In this document: positions 9,691 through 20,964 of the stretch, piece after piece
How positions within the stretch are numbered: the first letter of the stretch is position 1
How the letters are laid out: every line of letters starts with the position of its first letter
Assembly (NCBI GenBank): GCA_030762895.1
Contig: CM061062.1
Location: forward strand, 2,937,001 to 3,001,000
Source: Sophora flavescens
Lineage: Eukaryota; Streptophyta; Magnoliopsida; Fabales; Fabaceae
DNA length: 64,000 nucleotides
Direction of reading: 5' to 3'
The notes under the pieces: model-generated
Database searches by the model: none
What the model was told of the DNA's origin: nothing
What the model saw: the letters and a program-made list of their open reading frames with translations, nothing else
Made by a program: the position numbers and the translations under genes

Positions 9691-11521
9691 CCGCCTCGAA
9701 CAAGCAAAAACTCCTCATACCAAGTCTCACCAGCTTGGGTTGATAAGCTATATTCAGGTCTCACTGCGTTATCTTCCATTCTCTTCTTCTTCTATAATTT
9801 AATAAGATAAGATAATAATATAAATATATGGTTTTGTTTAATGGGTTCATATGGTTTGTTATATAATTCCCTGACCTTAAAGGTTTTTGCTTTTTTTCCT
9901 CGCAGTTGTGAACGGTGTGGTGGAACCTAAAGCAGAGCCAGGTATGTGTGTTGACATTCATATAGAGATTATGGGTTTTTCTCCACCCATTTTTTGTTTT
10001 TTGTTTTTTGGTTTACTAATATGGTGTGATGATTTTGGAAATTTTGTTTCTTGGGTGTCATTCATTTAATTTTTATTTGAGTTACATGATGTTCTTTGAT
10101 ATATTTTTTTTTTTTGAGTTAGGAGCAAATTCTACGGTGTGCCGTTGTGAGTGAATAATCAAATTTTTATTTTTTGGGTTTGGGTTTTTTTTTTTGCTTT
10201 TTAAAAAAAATATATGTAGGAATTTGATTTGAATGTAGAAATAAGGGTTGCAGAGAAGGGAAAAAAAGTGGCAGGGATATTATGTCGAAGTGTTGGGTTC
10301 AAATATTTTGAATGCCGATGATTTCTATCCGTAATCCCTAATTCTTTCTGTTACTTTACTTTCTGTTTGTTGTATTTCTTTGTCTGTGACGTTTCTTTCC
10401 TCTAAGGAAGTGTTTAGATGGGTAGTTTTAAAATGGATTTAAATGTAAGGGAATTAAATTGATGGAATTCAATTTTCTGGATTTGTAAATTTTCTTACTT
10501 TGGTTAATTATTATTTAGTGAAATTGAAATTTCGTAAAAAATTTGGAACCCGAAAATAAGTGCCCATTGAAGACCAGCAACACTGCCAACATCGAATCCT
10601 CGCACCGAAACTGGCAGTGAAAACTCATTGAAGAAATCTATCAGAAAATTACCAGGGGGAGCAATTTCTCAACTATCGAGAAGCCTCCCAGACCTGAGAA
10701 TTCTATCAGAATGACGAGATGTTCCACACTTCCACTGCCCCAACACCTGCCTTCTCTGCCTATACGAGATCTTCAACAAGTTCATTGTCAACGCTGCCAT
10801 AACAAGTGGTGCTGCCCCTCAATTGATTCTCTCAAAGTCACTATCGACGTTGAGCATAAGGTTCAACAATGGCAAATATGTTGCCCTGGAGATCCACCAG
10901 GAGAAGTTGATGTCTCTGAGTTGATCTTCGGGCACTTAACTCACCAGCAGTAACTACAACTTTAACATGAAGACAACCGATGGAGGCAATGGATATGGCA
11001 CGAAACTCACCAATATCTTATTGATGGAGTTTGTTATTGAGATCTGTGATGGATGAGAGGGTTAACGTATTACCGAGGGATTTCACAAATTCCACCTACT
11101 TTGGTGGGATTTCAATTAATCATTTTTAATCTAAAATTAATGGATAGAAATCCTTGGAATTTTTAAATTTCTTTGGTTAAATATCTGAATGAGTTATTTT
11201 ATCATAGATCATTTTAAATTTTAAATCCTCTATAAAAATAAGTTCCCTCCTTAAATTACTCTGTCTAAACACAATGTAAGCTCCCTGGTTACTCAAGTTG
11301 CTGATGGAATTACCTGACATTTGTGCTACATTTTTTGAACTTAATTGCATTGTAACTTTGTGTGATATGTGAAATCTTAATTCTGTATCAGATTTCTTTT
11401 ATAAAGTTCCCACCACTTTTAGGTAATTATTAGCTAAATTATCTGACTTAAAAAGGCATGCTTTTATGTAGTGCAGGAGTGTAATGCGTGAAGTTTGGGG
11501 TGCCTGGACTATTTGAGGAAG
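9690..11521 (+). promoter_or_regulatory. Probable 5' region with untranslated exons of the plastid-protein gene
   Basis: Three splice-like signals suggest a spliced leader. A possible first exon ends at about 9756 (TATTCAG/gtctcac). A small exon runs 9906-9942, with acceptor TTTTTTCCTCGCAG and donor CCAG/gtatgt. A third segment starts near 11476 (GTAGTGCAG acceptor) and contains the ATG at 11522. The large intron in between holds a MITE. This is inference from splice consensus only; no transcript evidence is available. Confidence 0.4.
10407..11275. mobile_element. MITE-like element with an exon-like insert
   Basis: Left end GTGTTTAGATGGGTAGTTTT and the reverse complement of the right end (TTGTGTTTAGACAGAGTAATTT) form a terminal inverted repeat. 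The AT-rich arms (10425-10560 and 11085-11270) frame a central block at about 10566-10990 that has clearly higher GC content and codon-like texture. No protein family was recognised in the block in either direction. No TSD could be fixed. Confidence 0.5.
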
Positions 11522-13116
11522 ATGAACACCATCCGAGTTTCCCCGTGCCAGCCTAGGATTTATGCCAAAAATATATCTAAGGTGCACTGTTTCCCTTCTA
11601 AACCATGTGCATCACCACTGGATTTCAACCCACTCTCGAGGACTTCCCGGAGCATAGGAGCAAACTCTTCATCTGGCTTGCAATGTATGCCTATTTTGAA
11701 GTCTCAGCGACCTCTCCATGTTTGTTTAGCCGGTGGAAAAGGAATGATGGCAAATAACAATGGGGTAAAGCACCTTATTTAAGTTATACGATAAATTGCT
11801 TTTATCAGTTGTTATATTATGGAAGCTTAATTATCCTTTAGATGCTCTCTGAGGATACTTCTTGAGATTTCTTCCCTTAAGCTGTTGGGTGGCTCTTAGC
11901 CTGATTTGTGCCGCCTTAGCTGGGAATATTTCTATAGTCACAACTATGAATAATGTACTGAGAAGCATCAGGATCGGGTATAGGAGTGGGGTTAGTTTGT
12001 CTAATACAAAAATTGTTTAGCGTTACTTTCTCAAAGGCTTTCTTAATCAGAGCCAAATCAGGCAGATAAGCAGCCCTTTCTTTTAATGACTTTCAAGCTT
12101 TCTTCCTATTATCTACAAAATGTTCTTGGGGATGTAAGTAGGGGAATCAGGGTAGCTTAGATGCGCTTAGCTCTCTTCTCTGAGTATAATATTTATAGTT
12201 TGGTTTGAATTTTTCTTCATTTTACTAAACACTGATAATGTAATTAGGACTCCCCGTGGAAATCTCTTGATAAAGCTATGGAAAATTTTAAGGGACAGTC
12301 AATAGAGGATGTATTACGAGAGGAAATTCGAAAGAGACAAACCTATGAAAATGGTGGAAATGGGGCCAAGCCTCCAGGAAGGGGTGGGGGTGGTGATAGT
12401 GGTGGCAGCCCTGGTGGATCAGGGGATGGAAGGTTTGCTGGGATGTCAGATGAGACTATCCAAGTTGTCTTGGCAACAATTGGCTTTATACTGCTGGTAC
12501 TCTTTCCCTCTCTCTCTCAGTATGTGTGTGTTTTACATGAAGCTTGGATATTTAAGTGCTTCCACTTATTTTATTCATTAGTCTTAAGCATTCCTTATTG
12601 TGTGTGAAAAGTGAAGGAAAAGCTTGAGGTGATTTTAGCTAAGCTAACAATGGTAGTAATTGTGTGTGCTTGTGTAATTAATGGATGACTGCAAAATGCA
12701 AATATAAACTGCATTAGAATAAACAACTGGTATCCAGAGGTACATGCTGAAGTCCTAGAATGCTTTAGGTTGTTGAGCTTGAATTATGTTCATCCATTTG
12801 CAATATGTCATACATATGCAATCACCTTAGACATGATTAACAAGGTTGATAGGTCATATGTGCCAATGTCTCATTTGATAACATTCTACATCTTTTACAG
12901 TATATTTGTTCCAATGATGGTGTGGAACTTGCAAAGCTGGCTAGGGACTACATCAACTATCTTTTTGGCGGAAACCCTAGTGTTCGATTACAGCGTGCTA
13001 TGTACAAACGGGCACGATTTTTCAAGAACATGTCAGAGGCCCCAACTAGGTGGTTCAAACCTGATTACTTCCGGGATATTGTTAGGAATCACATGAGATC
13101 GGATTCAAATGAATAA
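11522..13116 (+). CDS. Glycine-rich, single-pass membrane protein, probably plastid-targeted (3 exons, 235 aa)
   Basis: The exons are 11522-11764, 12248-12496 and 12901-13116, with GT...AG introns; all three are whole-codon lengths. Residues 1-80 are rich in S, R, K and P with few acidic residues, like a chloroplast transit peptide. Residues 92-112 form a charged helix (MENFKGQSIEDVLREEIRKR). Residues 113-145 are a glycine-rich linker (PPGRGGGGDSGGSPGG). About 152-168 is a hydrophobic segment (IQVVLATIGFILLYIC) that spans the exon 2/3 join, which supports the splice. After it come a conserved-looking KLARDYINYLFGGNPSVRL block and a basic C-terminus ending NHMRSDSNE. I chose ATG 11522 because an in-frame ATG at 11495 lies just after an acceptor-like site. 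I think this belongs to a family of plant plastid membrane proteins but cannot name it. Codon use and intact splice sites argue that the gene is live. Confidence 0.8.
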
Positions 13117-13604
13117 TTTTTCTTGACTGTATCTTCCTGTTCTCCATTATGATTAATGGAGCAATGGTTGAAGTTAGAATAAGTTATTTAAACTATGATG
13201 ATTTTTTCTTTGGGACATAAGGACCACATTGAATATCATTCTTCGGTTGCCTGTTTGTCAAAACTTGTGAATCAATAGTTTAAAGAGGTCAAATAAAATT
13301 ATGAGTGCCACATTGCTGAACTTGATGAATAGGGGCAACGTAATTGCTCTCTTTTGATGTCATTTATATTTCAGGTAGTTACACTGATTTTTCTTAGGAT
13401 CGGTGTTTGTCATACTTAACACCTCTTTTTCGGGGTATTACTGCATATCTTCTTTTACCCGTTTTATAACACCCGTTGTTTAAGAAATTACACATATCTT
13501 CCTTGCATTATGTCAGCGTACAATAACATTTCTCCAATGTTCATAAAATCAGATTAGACCGGTCAATCGGATTGGAAAAATTGAGAATTAGCTTCCGATT
13601 TTCC
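13117..13604 (+). other. 3' untranslated/flanking sequence of the plastid-protein gene
   Basis: After the TAA at 13114-13116 the sequence is AT-rich with several AATAAA-like words (e.g. AAATAAAA near 13290). No other gene is seen before the Tourist element. Confidence 0.4.
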
Positions 13605-13607
13605 TTA

Positions 13608-13862
13608 GGGTATGTTTGGGAGTTGATAGGAGAAGAGAGGGGAAGAGTTTGAGAAGTGAGGTGGAAAGGAATGGAGAAGGGAGAATAATTCTGGAAAACT
13701 ATCCTGTAGTTCATATTTTTAATTCTCTCAAATTGGAGGGTTTTGGTCTTTGGGAGGGTTTTTATTTTTTTGTTAAAAAATAAGTTTCATGAAAGGTGGC
13801 GGAGTATTCTCCCTTCCTCATCCCTTTCCCAGGTCTTCCTCCATCCACTCCCAAACAAGCCC
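13608..13862. mobile_element. Tourist-type (PIF/Harbinger) MITE, 255 bp
   Basis: The ends are GGGTATGTTTGGGAGTTGAT and, reverse-complemented, GGGCTTGTTTGGGAGTGGAT. It is flanked by TTA at 13605-13607 and 13863-13865, the 3-bp target of PIF/Harbinger elements. There is no coding capacity. Confidence 0.75.
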
Positions 13863-14003
13863 TTAAATAATTGAACCGTTTGCATATATGTGTGCACATG
13901 TTAAGGTCAAAAGGTAATAAAAAATTATGTACTACTTTAAAAATTATATTTGAGATGTGATGATTTATGATTTGAGTTATGATTATAATACTTTTAGAAG
14001 AAT

Positions 14004-14941
14004 GCTAACTAGTACTCTTAGGGTTCGTTTGGTGGTCAGGATAAGAGAGACAGGATAGGATAAGCTATCATATCCTGTCTGAAACTATTGTTTGGTGAGC
14101 CAGCAGGATAGGATAAACCAATCCCGTCTCCTATCCTATTCTATCCATCTAGTTAAAATTCTATCATGAGAGGGGAGCTGGGTTAGAACTCGACAGGATA
14201 AGATAAGGTGATTTAAAGTATAATAAAGTATAAAAAAATGTATACATAAAATAATTAAAGTATAATAAATTATAATATGGTTACCGAAAAAGGTATAATA
14301 AAACATAAAATAATAAAAATAGTAATAATTAATTTTAAAAATTATTATTTCTTCTCACGAGGCTAATTTTGTTACTTTATATTATTTTTAAAAACTGAAA
14401 AATAAATAAAAACATTCTAATAATTTAACTATATGTAAAGTAAAAACTAAAAATGAATATTTAAAATTATAAAAAAATTAATTTAAGTTAAACAATATTT
14501 AAAATTTTTTAAATATTATATGTAATTTTATCACAAGGACAAATTTGTCTTTTTATATAATCTTAAAAAATGAAAATTATAAAAAAAAACTAAAATCAAA
14601 TAAAATATGAAAACATTCAGAACAAGAACGAAAACTTTAAAATTCATGCTAAAATTACAATGCTATCCAGTTGGTTATCTGGTGGACACCAAACGTCGGA
14701 TGGGATAACAACTTATCCTGCTCATAGCCTATCATACTCCTATCCTGCTCCCTTATCCTATCCGCCCATATCCTATCCTGACCACCAAACGAGCCCTTAG
14801 GGTATTGGTTAAGGATTTAAAAAAAGAAATGTTTCATGAAAACTTGTGTATTCAATATTTAAAAGTGTGATACGCTTAGATTTTTAATAAAATATTTTTC
14901 TTTTGCATTTCTTAATCAATGTCCTAAGCGAACTGGTTAGC
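14004..14941. mobile_element. MITE interrupted by a Tourist element
   Basis: The left end GCTAACTAGTACTCTTA (14004-14020) continues, after the Tourist insertion, with GGGTATTGGTTAAGG (14800 onward). The right end, reverse-complemented, reads GCTAACCAGTTCGCTTAGGACATTGATTAAG. Once the Tourist element is removed the two ends align as an inverted repeat. A related copy of the right end recurs at about 15090-15115 inside the tandem duplication. Confidence 0.6.
14021..14796. mobile_element. Tourist-type MITE, 776 bp, nested
   Basis: Its terminal inverted repeat is excellent: GGGTTCGTTTGGTGGTCAGG on the left and GGGCTCGTTTGGTGGTCAGG from the right. TTA is duplicated at 14018-14020 and 14797-14799. 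Subterminal GGATA/TATCC words recur in both arms (AGGATAGGATAAG). The interior is AT-rich with no ORF. Confidence 0.85.
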
Positions 14942-15174
14942 ATAACTTATGCATTAATATTGTGTATTTTATTAAGCATGTTGTTATGAGTGATGTGATG
15001 ATTTATGAGAAAATTGTGTATTCAATATTTGAAAGTGTGATACACTTAGATTTTTAGTAAAATATTTTTTTTTTATATTTCTTAATCAATGCTCTAAGGA
15101 TATTGGTTAGCATAACATATGCATTAATATTGTGTATTTTATTAAGCATGTTGCTATGAGTGATGTGATGATAT
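14838..15174 (+). repeat. Tandem duplication, about 170 bp x 2
   Basis: 14838-15007 and 15008-15174 are close copies. Both run from a GAAAA..TGTGTATTCAATATTT start to a TATGAGTGATGTGATGAT end and differ by scattered substitutions. The unit includes the right end of the MITE. Confidence 0.8.
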
Positions 15175-15739
15175 AAAAAATTTGTGTTTTATAGATGTGT
15201 GTATACGTGTGCATTATAGTTATGATTATAATTATGTGCATGGCATCATTTGGATGGACATCCAATCAGTCAATTAAATTAATTGAACTGGAATCAGATT
15301 TTTTTTAGTATTTATTATTCGGTTTGACTGTAATAACATTGATTTCACCCTTTAAATAAGAAGGAGAACAACATTTCACCAATAACAAAGAGCAGTGAGA
15401 TTGAAAATTAGTTTTGTAATATTTTATCTTTTACTTTGTGAATTATTTCTCATTTTTTGGTTAGGTTACACATTAAAACTAAACAATATTATATCTTGTT
15501 TATTTTATATTAGGTTTTTATCGCTTATGCATATTTATAATATATTTTTTATCAAAACATTTTTAGACTATTTTTTTGCATCTACTAACTAAATTTTTTG
15601 GATCCATCCCTATCACTGCCCTTAGGATATTGATTAAGGAACTAAAAAAAATAAAGTTTGTATTATGAAGCTAATTGTAACACTAATCTATCAAGTCACA
15701 AAGCGTCTAACTCTGTGTCAAGCGTCTGACTCTCTTTCT

Positions 15740-18700
15740 TGTTGACCCGCATGTTTTGATGAAACCAAACATTAAGCAAATGATTTTAAATTGAACTGTC
15801 TGAATATTGCTAATCATATACTTGAGATGTGGACAATATTTGAACAGGTCAATCTAAGAATAAAAGAATCAAAGCACATTCCATGAGTCTGACTTCTTGA
15901 ACTTAATGAATCAGCTAAGGCAACGAGTATGCTAAGACTCGTATAAGCTGAAGTCCGGTTTCAGAAGCACCTCTCAATATTAGATTCCTTGAAGATGAAG
16001 AAAAGAAACCTAGTTCTAAGATCAAGAAACAACATGATGATCATGATCAGACACCTGAAAGATAGAAGTGTCTAAAGCCTAAAACTAAAGATGAAGATGA
16101 AGCTGCAACTGCTTATCAGATCACTCACCTTGAAGACTCTGTTGAAGAATGAAGTATCTCAAAGTTCTTGATAAAGAACAACAAAGATCTTGACTCACTC
16201 TCTCAGTTGCAAGAATCAAAGAATCTCTAGAAGCTACAACACTGATCTCAGCATGCGTCTAAGAAAGATTGCAAAAGCTAACCATGCAATCCTTTTGAAG
16301 AAAACTTGAACACCAATTCAAGAAAGATCAAGTTAAAGACATATTCGATAAAGTCTTCAAATTATCTCAAAAGAAGACCTCAAGAAAAATCTTAGAAGAA
16401 AGCGTCTGAAGATCTGTCAAAACCAAGAAGGCGTCCAAAGACATGTCAGAACTGACAAGCACCCAAAATGCGTCTAACGCACTTGTCATATGTTAGAAGA
16501 CATGATAAAGGAAACATTTGAGCATAATGGCATATTCCCTTGTTACCGAGTAACGTTGAAAGAAAAATATTTCTTGAAGACTCACTTGGGAATCTGAAGA
16601 AAAGAGAACCATCAAAGAAATGAATCAAATATTCAAAGGAATATAATACTAATTCTCTTGTCTTTGAAAGAGTACAAAAAGCATAAAGCATAAAGACCCT
16701 GCTACAACCCTCTTTCTTACAATAAACGAAAAGCACATTTCTCTGAGCTTTTATCAATGTTGCGCAAATAAGGAAAGCTACATTACTCAAGTCAGAAAAT
16801 CATCTTGCTCTACTCTGTGTTCGACAAAGGACCTTCAACGTTCATAATCATTTAATGCAAAGTCAGAACAACTATTTTATATCCAGAAGATAAAGAGAAG
16901 ATCTCGGTAAAGTGAAGATTGTGTCTCAACGGATCTTTTGTGGTCAAGTATTAAATGAACTTGAAAACTGAAGAAAGAAAGAGGACACATACATATGAGA
17001 CATATGAAAAAGAAGTGAAACAACTATTGACCGAGAATACTCAAATCAGAAATAATCACTCACGCTGAAAACTCTCATTCACTCTGATATTCTTCTCTCA
17101 AATTACAAATCTTTTAGAGATGATCACACTCTGCAATCTACCTGATTCTAAGTTTATATTCATGCTTTGAAGTGTTAATCCGATTGATTTGCATATCTGT
17201 AATATTGAAGCTGTGCTTCAAAACAACTCTCATCTCTTAGAGCCTGAAGAGACTTGTTGAAAGAATACTTGTTGTTGAGCTGGAAGAGGCTAGGTGTGCA
17301 AACAATACTTGTGGTTGAGCCTGAAGAGGCTAGGTGTGAAAATAATACTCGTATGTAACCTTGATTAGTTATAGTGATAAAACTTGGTGAAGCCGAGGAT
17401 TGGATGTAGCCCAAAGATTGTGGGCGAACCAGGATAAATTTCCGAGTATTCTCTTCCCTATCTTAATATTTTAATTACAATTATTTATTTACTCTTACTA
17501 ATATTCCGGGGAGTGTTAATAGTTGATTTAAGTGATTTAGTTTGCTAAAACAGGTGTTTGTCAAAAAAGAGTCTGACCTGCACTGAATTTTGTTTTGTGC
17601 TAGAATTTGATTTGTGAATGTAACATCCCTAGCTGCTTTATGGATTGACGGTTGTCCCTACAAACCAACACGGGTTTTTTCAACATGCTTTGTCCTCACT
17701 CACATGCTTCCTGGGAAAACTTCAAGGAGGTCACCCATCCCATGATTGCTCCAAGTCAAGCACGCTTAATTGTGGGGTTCTTAAGTGATGGGCTACCGAA
17801 AAGAAGATGCATATTCTTGGTATAGTAGTACCAATCAATTCTTATAAGCCATCCTCAACTGTATAGTCCCATACCTACACAGTCTCAGGATCCCTCTCAT
17901 TCGGGTGTGTAATCGGTTCATTCACGTGTCCCTCCGCCTAGAAGGCTGCTAGGAGCCGCTCCTTGTTCGTGCCTTCTTGCACCGACGACCACTCCCCGCC
18001 CTCGTCGGCACCCGGGTTTTAAATGCCCACCAACTTCTGCTTGGTTCGTCCCATAAACACACCGTATTGGGAGTGGTGCTGCTCTGATACCATTTGTAAC
18101 ATCCCTAGCTGCTTTATGGATTGCCGACTGTCCTTTTTCAGCGTGCTTTGTTCTTACTCACGTGCTTCCTGGGAAAACTTCCCAAGAGGTCACCCATCCC
18201 AAAATTGCTCCAAGTCAAGCACGCTTAACTGTGGAGTTCTTAAGTGATGGGCTACCGAAAATAAGATGCATCTTGTTATTATAGGTAGTACCAATCAATT
18301 CATATAAGCCACCATCAACTGTATAGTCCCATACCTACACAGTCTCAGGATCCCTCTCATTCCGATGTGTAATCGGTTCATTCACGTGTCCCTCCGTCTA
18401 GAAGCATGCCAGGGGCCGCTCCTTGATCGTGCCTTCTTGCACCGACGTCCACTCCCCTCCCTCGTCTGCCTCGGGTGTCACATGCCCACCAGCTTCCGCT
18501 TGGTTTGTCCCAGAAAAGGTGCTGCTCTGATACCATTTGTAACATCCATAACTGCTTTATGGATTGACGACTGTCCCCACAAACCAACATAGGTCTTTTC
18601 AACGTACTTTGTTCTCACTCACACGCTTCCTGGGAAAACTTCCCAGGAGGTCACCCATCCCAGAATTGCTCTAAATCAAGCACGCTTAACTATGGAGTTC

Positions 18701-18993
18701 TTAAGTGATGGGCTACCGAAAAGAAGATGCATCTTGTTGGTATAGGTAGTACCAATCAATTCATATAAGCCATCCTCAACTGTATAGTCCCATACCTACA
18801 CAGTCTCAGGATCCCTCTCATTCAGGTGTGTAATTGGTTCATTCATGTGTCCCTCCGCCTAGAAGCTTGCCAGGAGCCACTCCTTGTCCGTGCCTTCTTG
18901 CACCGACGACCACTCCCCACCCTCATTGGCAACCGGGTGTTTCAGTGAAAACACTATTCAACACCCATTATAGTGTTGTTTTGTGTCATTTCA
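15740..18993 (+). repeat. 5' LTR of plus-strand SIRE-like element (contains Cassandra)
   Basis: The LTR ends TGTCATTTCA directly before the primer site. Subtracting the Cassandra (17619-18944) and its 5-bp TSD leaves about 1.9 kb, within the usual SIRE LTR size. The left boundary is uncertain. The interior contains several 'aagcgtctga/agcgtctaac' words near its start and many repeats of 'agaag'. There is no coding signal. Confidence 0.5.
17619..18944 (-). mobile_element. Cassandra TRIM with three LTRs and two internal domains
   Basis: Minus-strand order: LTR 18944-18538, internal 18537-18483, LTR 18482-18095, internal 18094-18024, LTR 18023-17619. Each LTR starts as TGTNACACCCGG-type sequence and ends GGGATGTTACA on the minus strand. 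Each holds a 5S rRNA-like core (AGTTAAGCGTGCTTGACTTG ... GGGTGACCTCCTGGGAAG) with box A, intermediate element and box C of the pol III promoter. The internal domains begin with the tRNA-Met primer site TGGTATCAGAGC (read on minus). GTGAA is duplicated at 17614-17618 and 18945-18949, so the triple structure sits in one insertion. Cassandra elements are non-coding and depend on other retroelements for mobility. Confidence 0.92.
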
Positions 18994-19058
18994 GTTGGTA
19001 TCAAAGCTCAGCCTCTGGGTTGAGCACCTCACAAGTGTAGAGGAAAAGATTCTGGAAG

Positions 19059-19832
19059 ATGGCAAGTGAAGCAAGCTCAAGCATCAGTATGTACAATCAG
19101 GGTATATATCTCAGCAGAGCTCCCATGTTTAGTAGAAAAGATTACAAGTATTGGAATATTAAAATAAGGATGTTCATAGAATCAAAAGAGATGGATCTTT
19201 GGGATATTATCTCTCAAGGACCTTATACTATCACGAATGAGAATGGAACTGCTATTCCAAGGAACAGATGGTCAGCAGATCAGAAGAATATGGTTCAACT
19301 CAATGATAAAGCTAAGTATCTTCTTGTATGCTGTCTCAACAGATATAGGTATGATAAAATCAGTAGCTGTGAAACAACTAAGGATATATGGAACAGACTC
19401 GAGGAATACTATGATGAGGATACTATTGTCAAAGAAACCTCTGAGGAACAATCTGTTAATGATGATCATAACAATCCCTCTTCAAGTATGCTGCAGAATA
19501 AACATCTACATGATGATGATGAAGATGAGGAAATTTATGAAGCCACACAAAAAATGAGAAAGTTTTGGAACAAAGTCAATGCCAGAAAAGCAACAAACAA
19601 AACAGCTAGTGACAGAATGCCACCATTAAAAAATATGATTACTTGGGAAGATCTTGACAAAGAATCAGATGATGACTGCAAATGTCTTATGGGAGACACT
19701 AGTTCAGACTATGATGTAAATTCTGAACTTGAGGATTTACAAGATGCCTATCATGAACTTCTCAGTGAATCCAACTACATTGATAAGTTCAAAGATCTTA
19801 ATAAAAAGCATGTCACAAAGGAGCATGAATAG
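19059..19832 (+). CDS. SIRE-like Copia gag, N-terminal part (257 aa)
   Basis: The ATG lies 60 bp downstream of the primer site. Residues about 17-60 (LSRAPMFSRKDYKYWNIKIRMFIES) and the following WDIISQGPY...WSADQKNMVQLNDKAKYLLVC block match the gag of SIRE/Maximus Copia elements. Later come CETTKDIWNRLEEYYD and an acidic stretch with the ITWEDLDKESDDD motif common before the gag C-terminus. Relatives carry about 100 more residues between the WNRLEEYY motif and the acidic stretch, so there seems to be an internal deletion near residue 125. A stop ends the frame at 19832, upstream of the zinc knuckle. Confidence 0.85.
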   Translation: MASEASSSISMYNQGIYLSRAPMFSRKDYKYWNIKIRMFIESKEMDLWDIISQGPYTITNENGTAIPRNRWSADQKNMVQLNDKAKYLLVCCLNRYRYDKISSCETTKDIWNRLEEYYDEDTIVKETSEEQSVNDDHNNPSSSMLQNKHLHDDDEDEEIYEATQKMRKFWNKVNARKATNKTASDRMPPLKNMITWEDLDKESDDDCKCLMGDTSSDYDVNSELEDLQDAYHELLSESNYIDKFKDLNKKHVTKEHE

Positions 19833-20450
19833 AGAAATTTTGAGAATGATGAGCTAGTCAATGAAAATAGAAAGCTCAAAGCTGAAAAGCTGAAAAGCTA
19901 AGAGTTGAGATTATCAATGAAACACTAAAATCTGAAGAAGTGTTAAAACCTCAACAGAAAGTAGGAGAACTCACTAATAATCTTGCTAGATTTGTCAATG
20001 GCAAAAATAACATGACAACTTCTTGGCAGTTAGAAAGTTAGTCTTGATAAAACTATTATAGGTTACATTGAAGAGAATCATGATAAAGTATTTGACAAAT
20101 TCTCAGATAACTTGAAAATTCCTAACATAACTCCTTCTAGATCTTCATGCACATTTTGTGGTAAATTTGGACATATCACGTCCAAGTGCTTTCATACAAG
20201 GAAATCCAAGTCTTTACAGACTCACACATCTAAAAAGAAAGGACTCAAGAAGGTATTGGTACCAAAGCATCTTATTATCCCTATTGCAGATTTATTAAGC
20301 AAGACTAAGAAGACTCTAATCATAGAAGTTGGAAAATGGACTCTCACAACTCATAATCGTAAAAGAGTATACATTCCAAAGCTTCCAACTTGTTGAAGAA
20401 CATATCAAAGGCTTGAAGATGGAAGGCAAGAAAAGGTTAGTGACTTAATA
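19833..20450 (+). pseudogene. SIRE-like gag C-terminus, zinc knuckle
   Basis: In frames different from the gag ATG, 20139-20190 encodes a CCHC knuckle (CTFCGKFGHITSKC). It is followed by a K-rich tail with VPKHLIIPIADLL, a motif that in SIRE elements lies at the gag/protease boundary. Stops follow. Protease, integrase, RT and RNase H, which should come next (over 3 kb), are missing. The sequence passes straight to the spacer before the third ORF, so one deletion removed pol. Confidence 0.7.
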
Positions 20451-20753
20451 AGACAAATCACTTGCAAGTAAGTATTCAAACTTGGTCTCAAAAATTTTAC
20501 AGTTATGTGTATGTTCGAATAATGTGTCTGATGTGTTAAAATGCTTATGATATGACATATACCTTTTGAATAAAAGCCTTTCCTTTCCATCGACTAGTTT
20601 ATCTCTCCAACTGCCACATCATAAAGTCTTTTCACGTTTAGAAACCTCCCCACCTTCTCAAAACCTTTCACCTTCAGACTCTCTCTCTCTCTCGTGCTCT
20701 ATTCATTCGTTTTTCTCTTTTAGAAAAGCCCTAACCTTTCTCCTTCATACCTC

Positions 20754-20959
20754 ATGGCACCCGAAAGAACAAGCATCAATGTCCCTTATGTTAACAACAT
20801 GGATGATAGTGAAGTTAGAAGAATAGTAGTGGAAACCCTGTGAACTTTGAATAAATCAAATATGTTGGGTTAGACGTTTTATCAAAAATAGAAGCGACGG
20901 GATGGACGAACTTCTTCTCCATCAGAGAAAACAGGTACCCACAACGATTAAGAGAATTC
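20754..20959 (+). pseudogene. Start of SIRE third ORF, split by a later insertion
   Basis: It opens with ATG 20754 (MAPERTSINVPYVNNMDDSE) after a pyrimidine-rich leader and soon meets a stop. In another frame it reads an IRENRYPQRLREF-like sequence, resembling the start of the plant-transposon-protein domain also seen in the nested element (VSVYPDLIRAFW there). The nested element is inserted just after this motif. At 31342-31500 the sequence continues with VRIAGNVNNVRHCFDTKDL. The assignment rests on position and on this internal comparison. Confidence 0.5.
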
Positions 20960-20964
20960 TAGAG

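Noticed and set aside
9761..9961. 66-codon minus-strand frame
   Set aside because: Overlaps the splice-like small exon on the other strand and has no recognisable protein.
18023..18602. Open stretches within the triple Cassandra (e.g. 18365-18592 plus, 18378-18602 minus)
   Set aside because: They lie inside non-coding LTRs, recur in all copies by repetition, and show no protein family.
18994..19010. tRNA-Met-like sequence
   Set aside because: A primer-binding site next to an LTR, not a tRNA gene; the same holds for the other primer sites.
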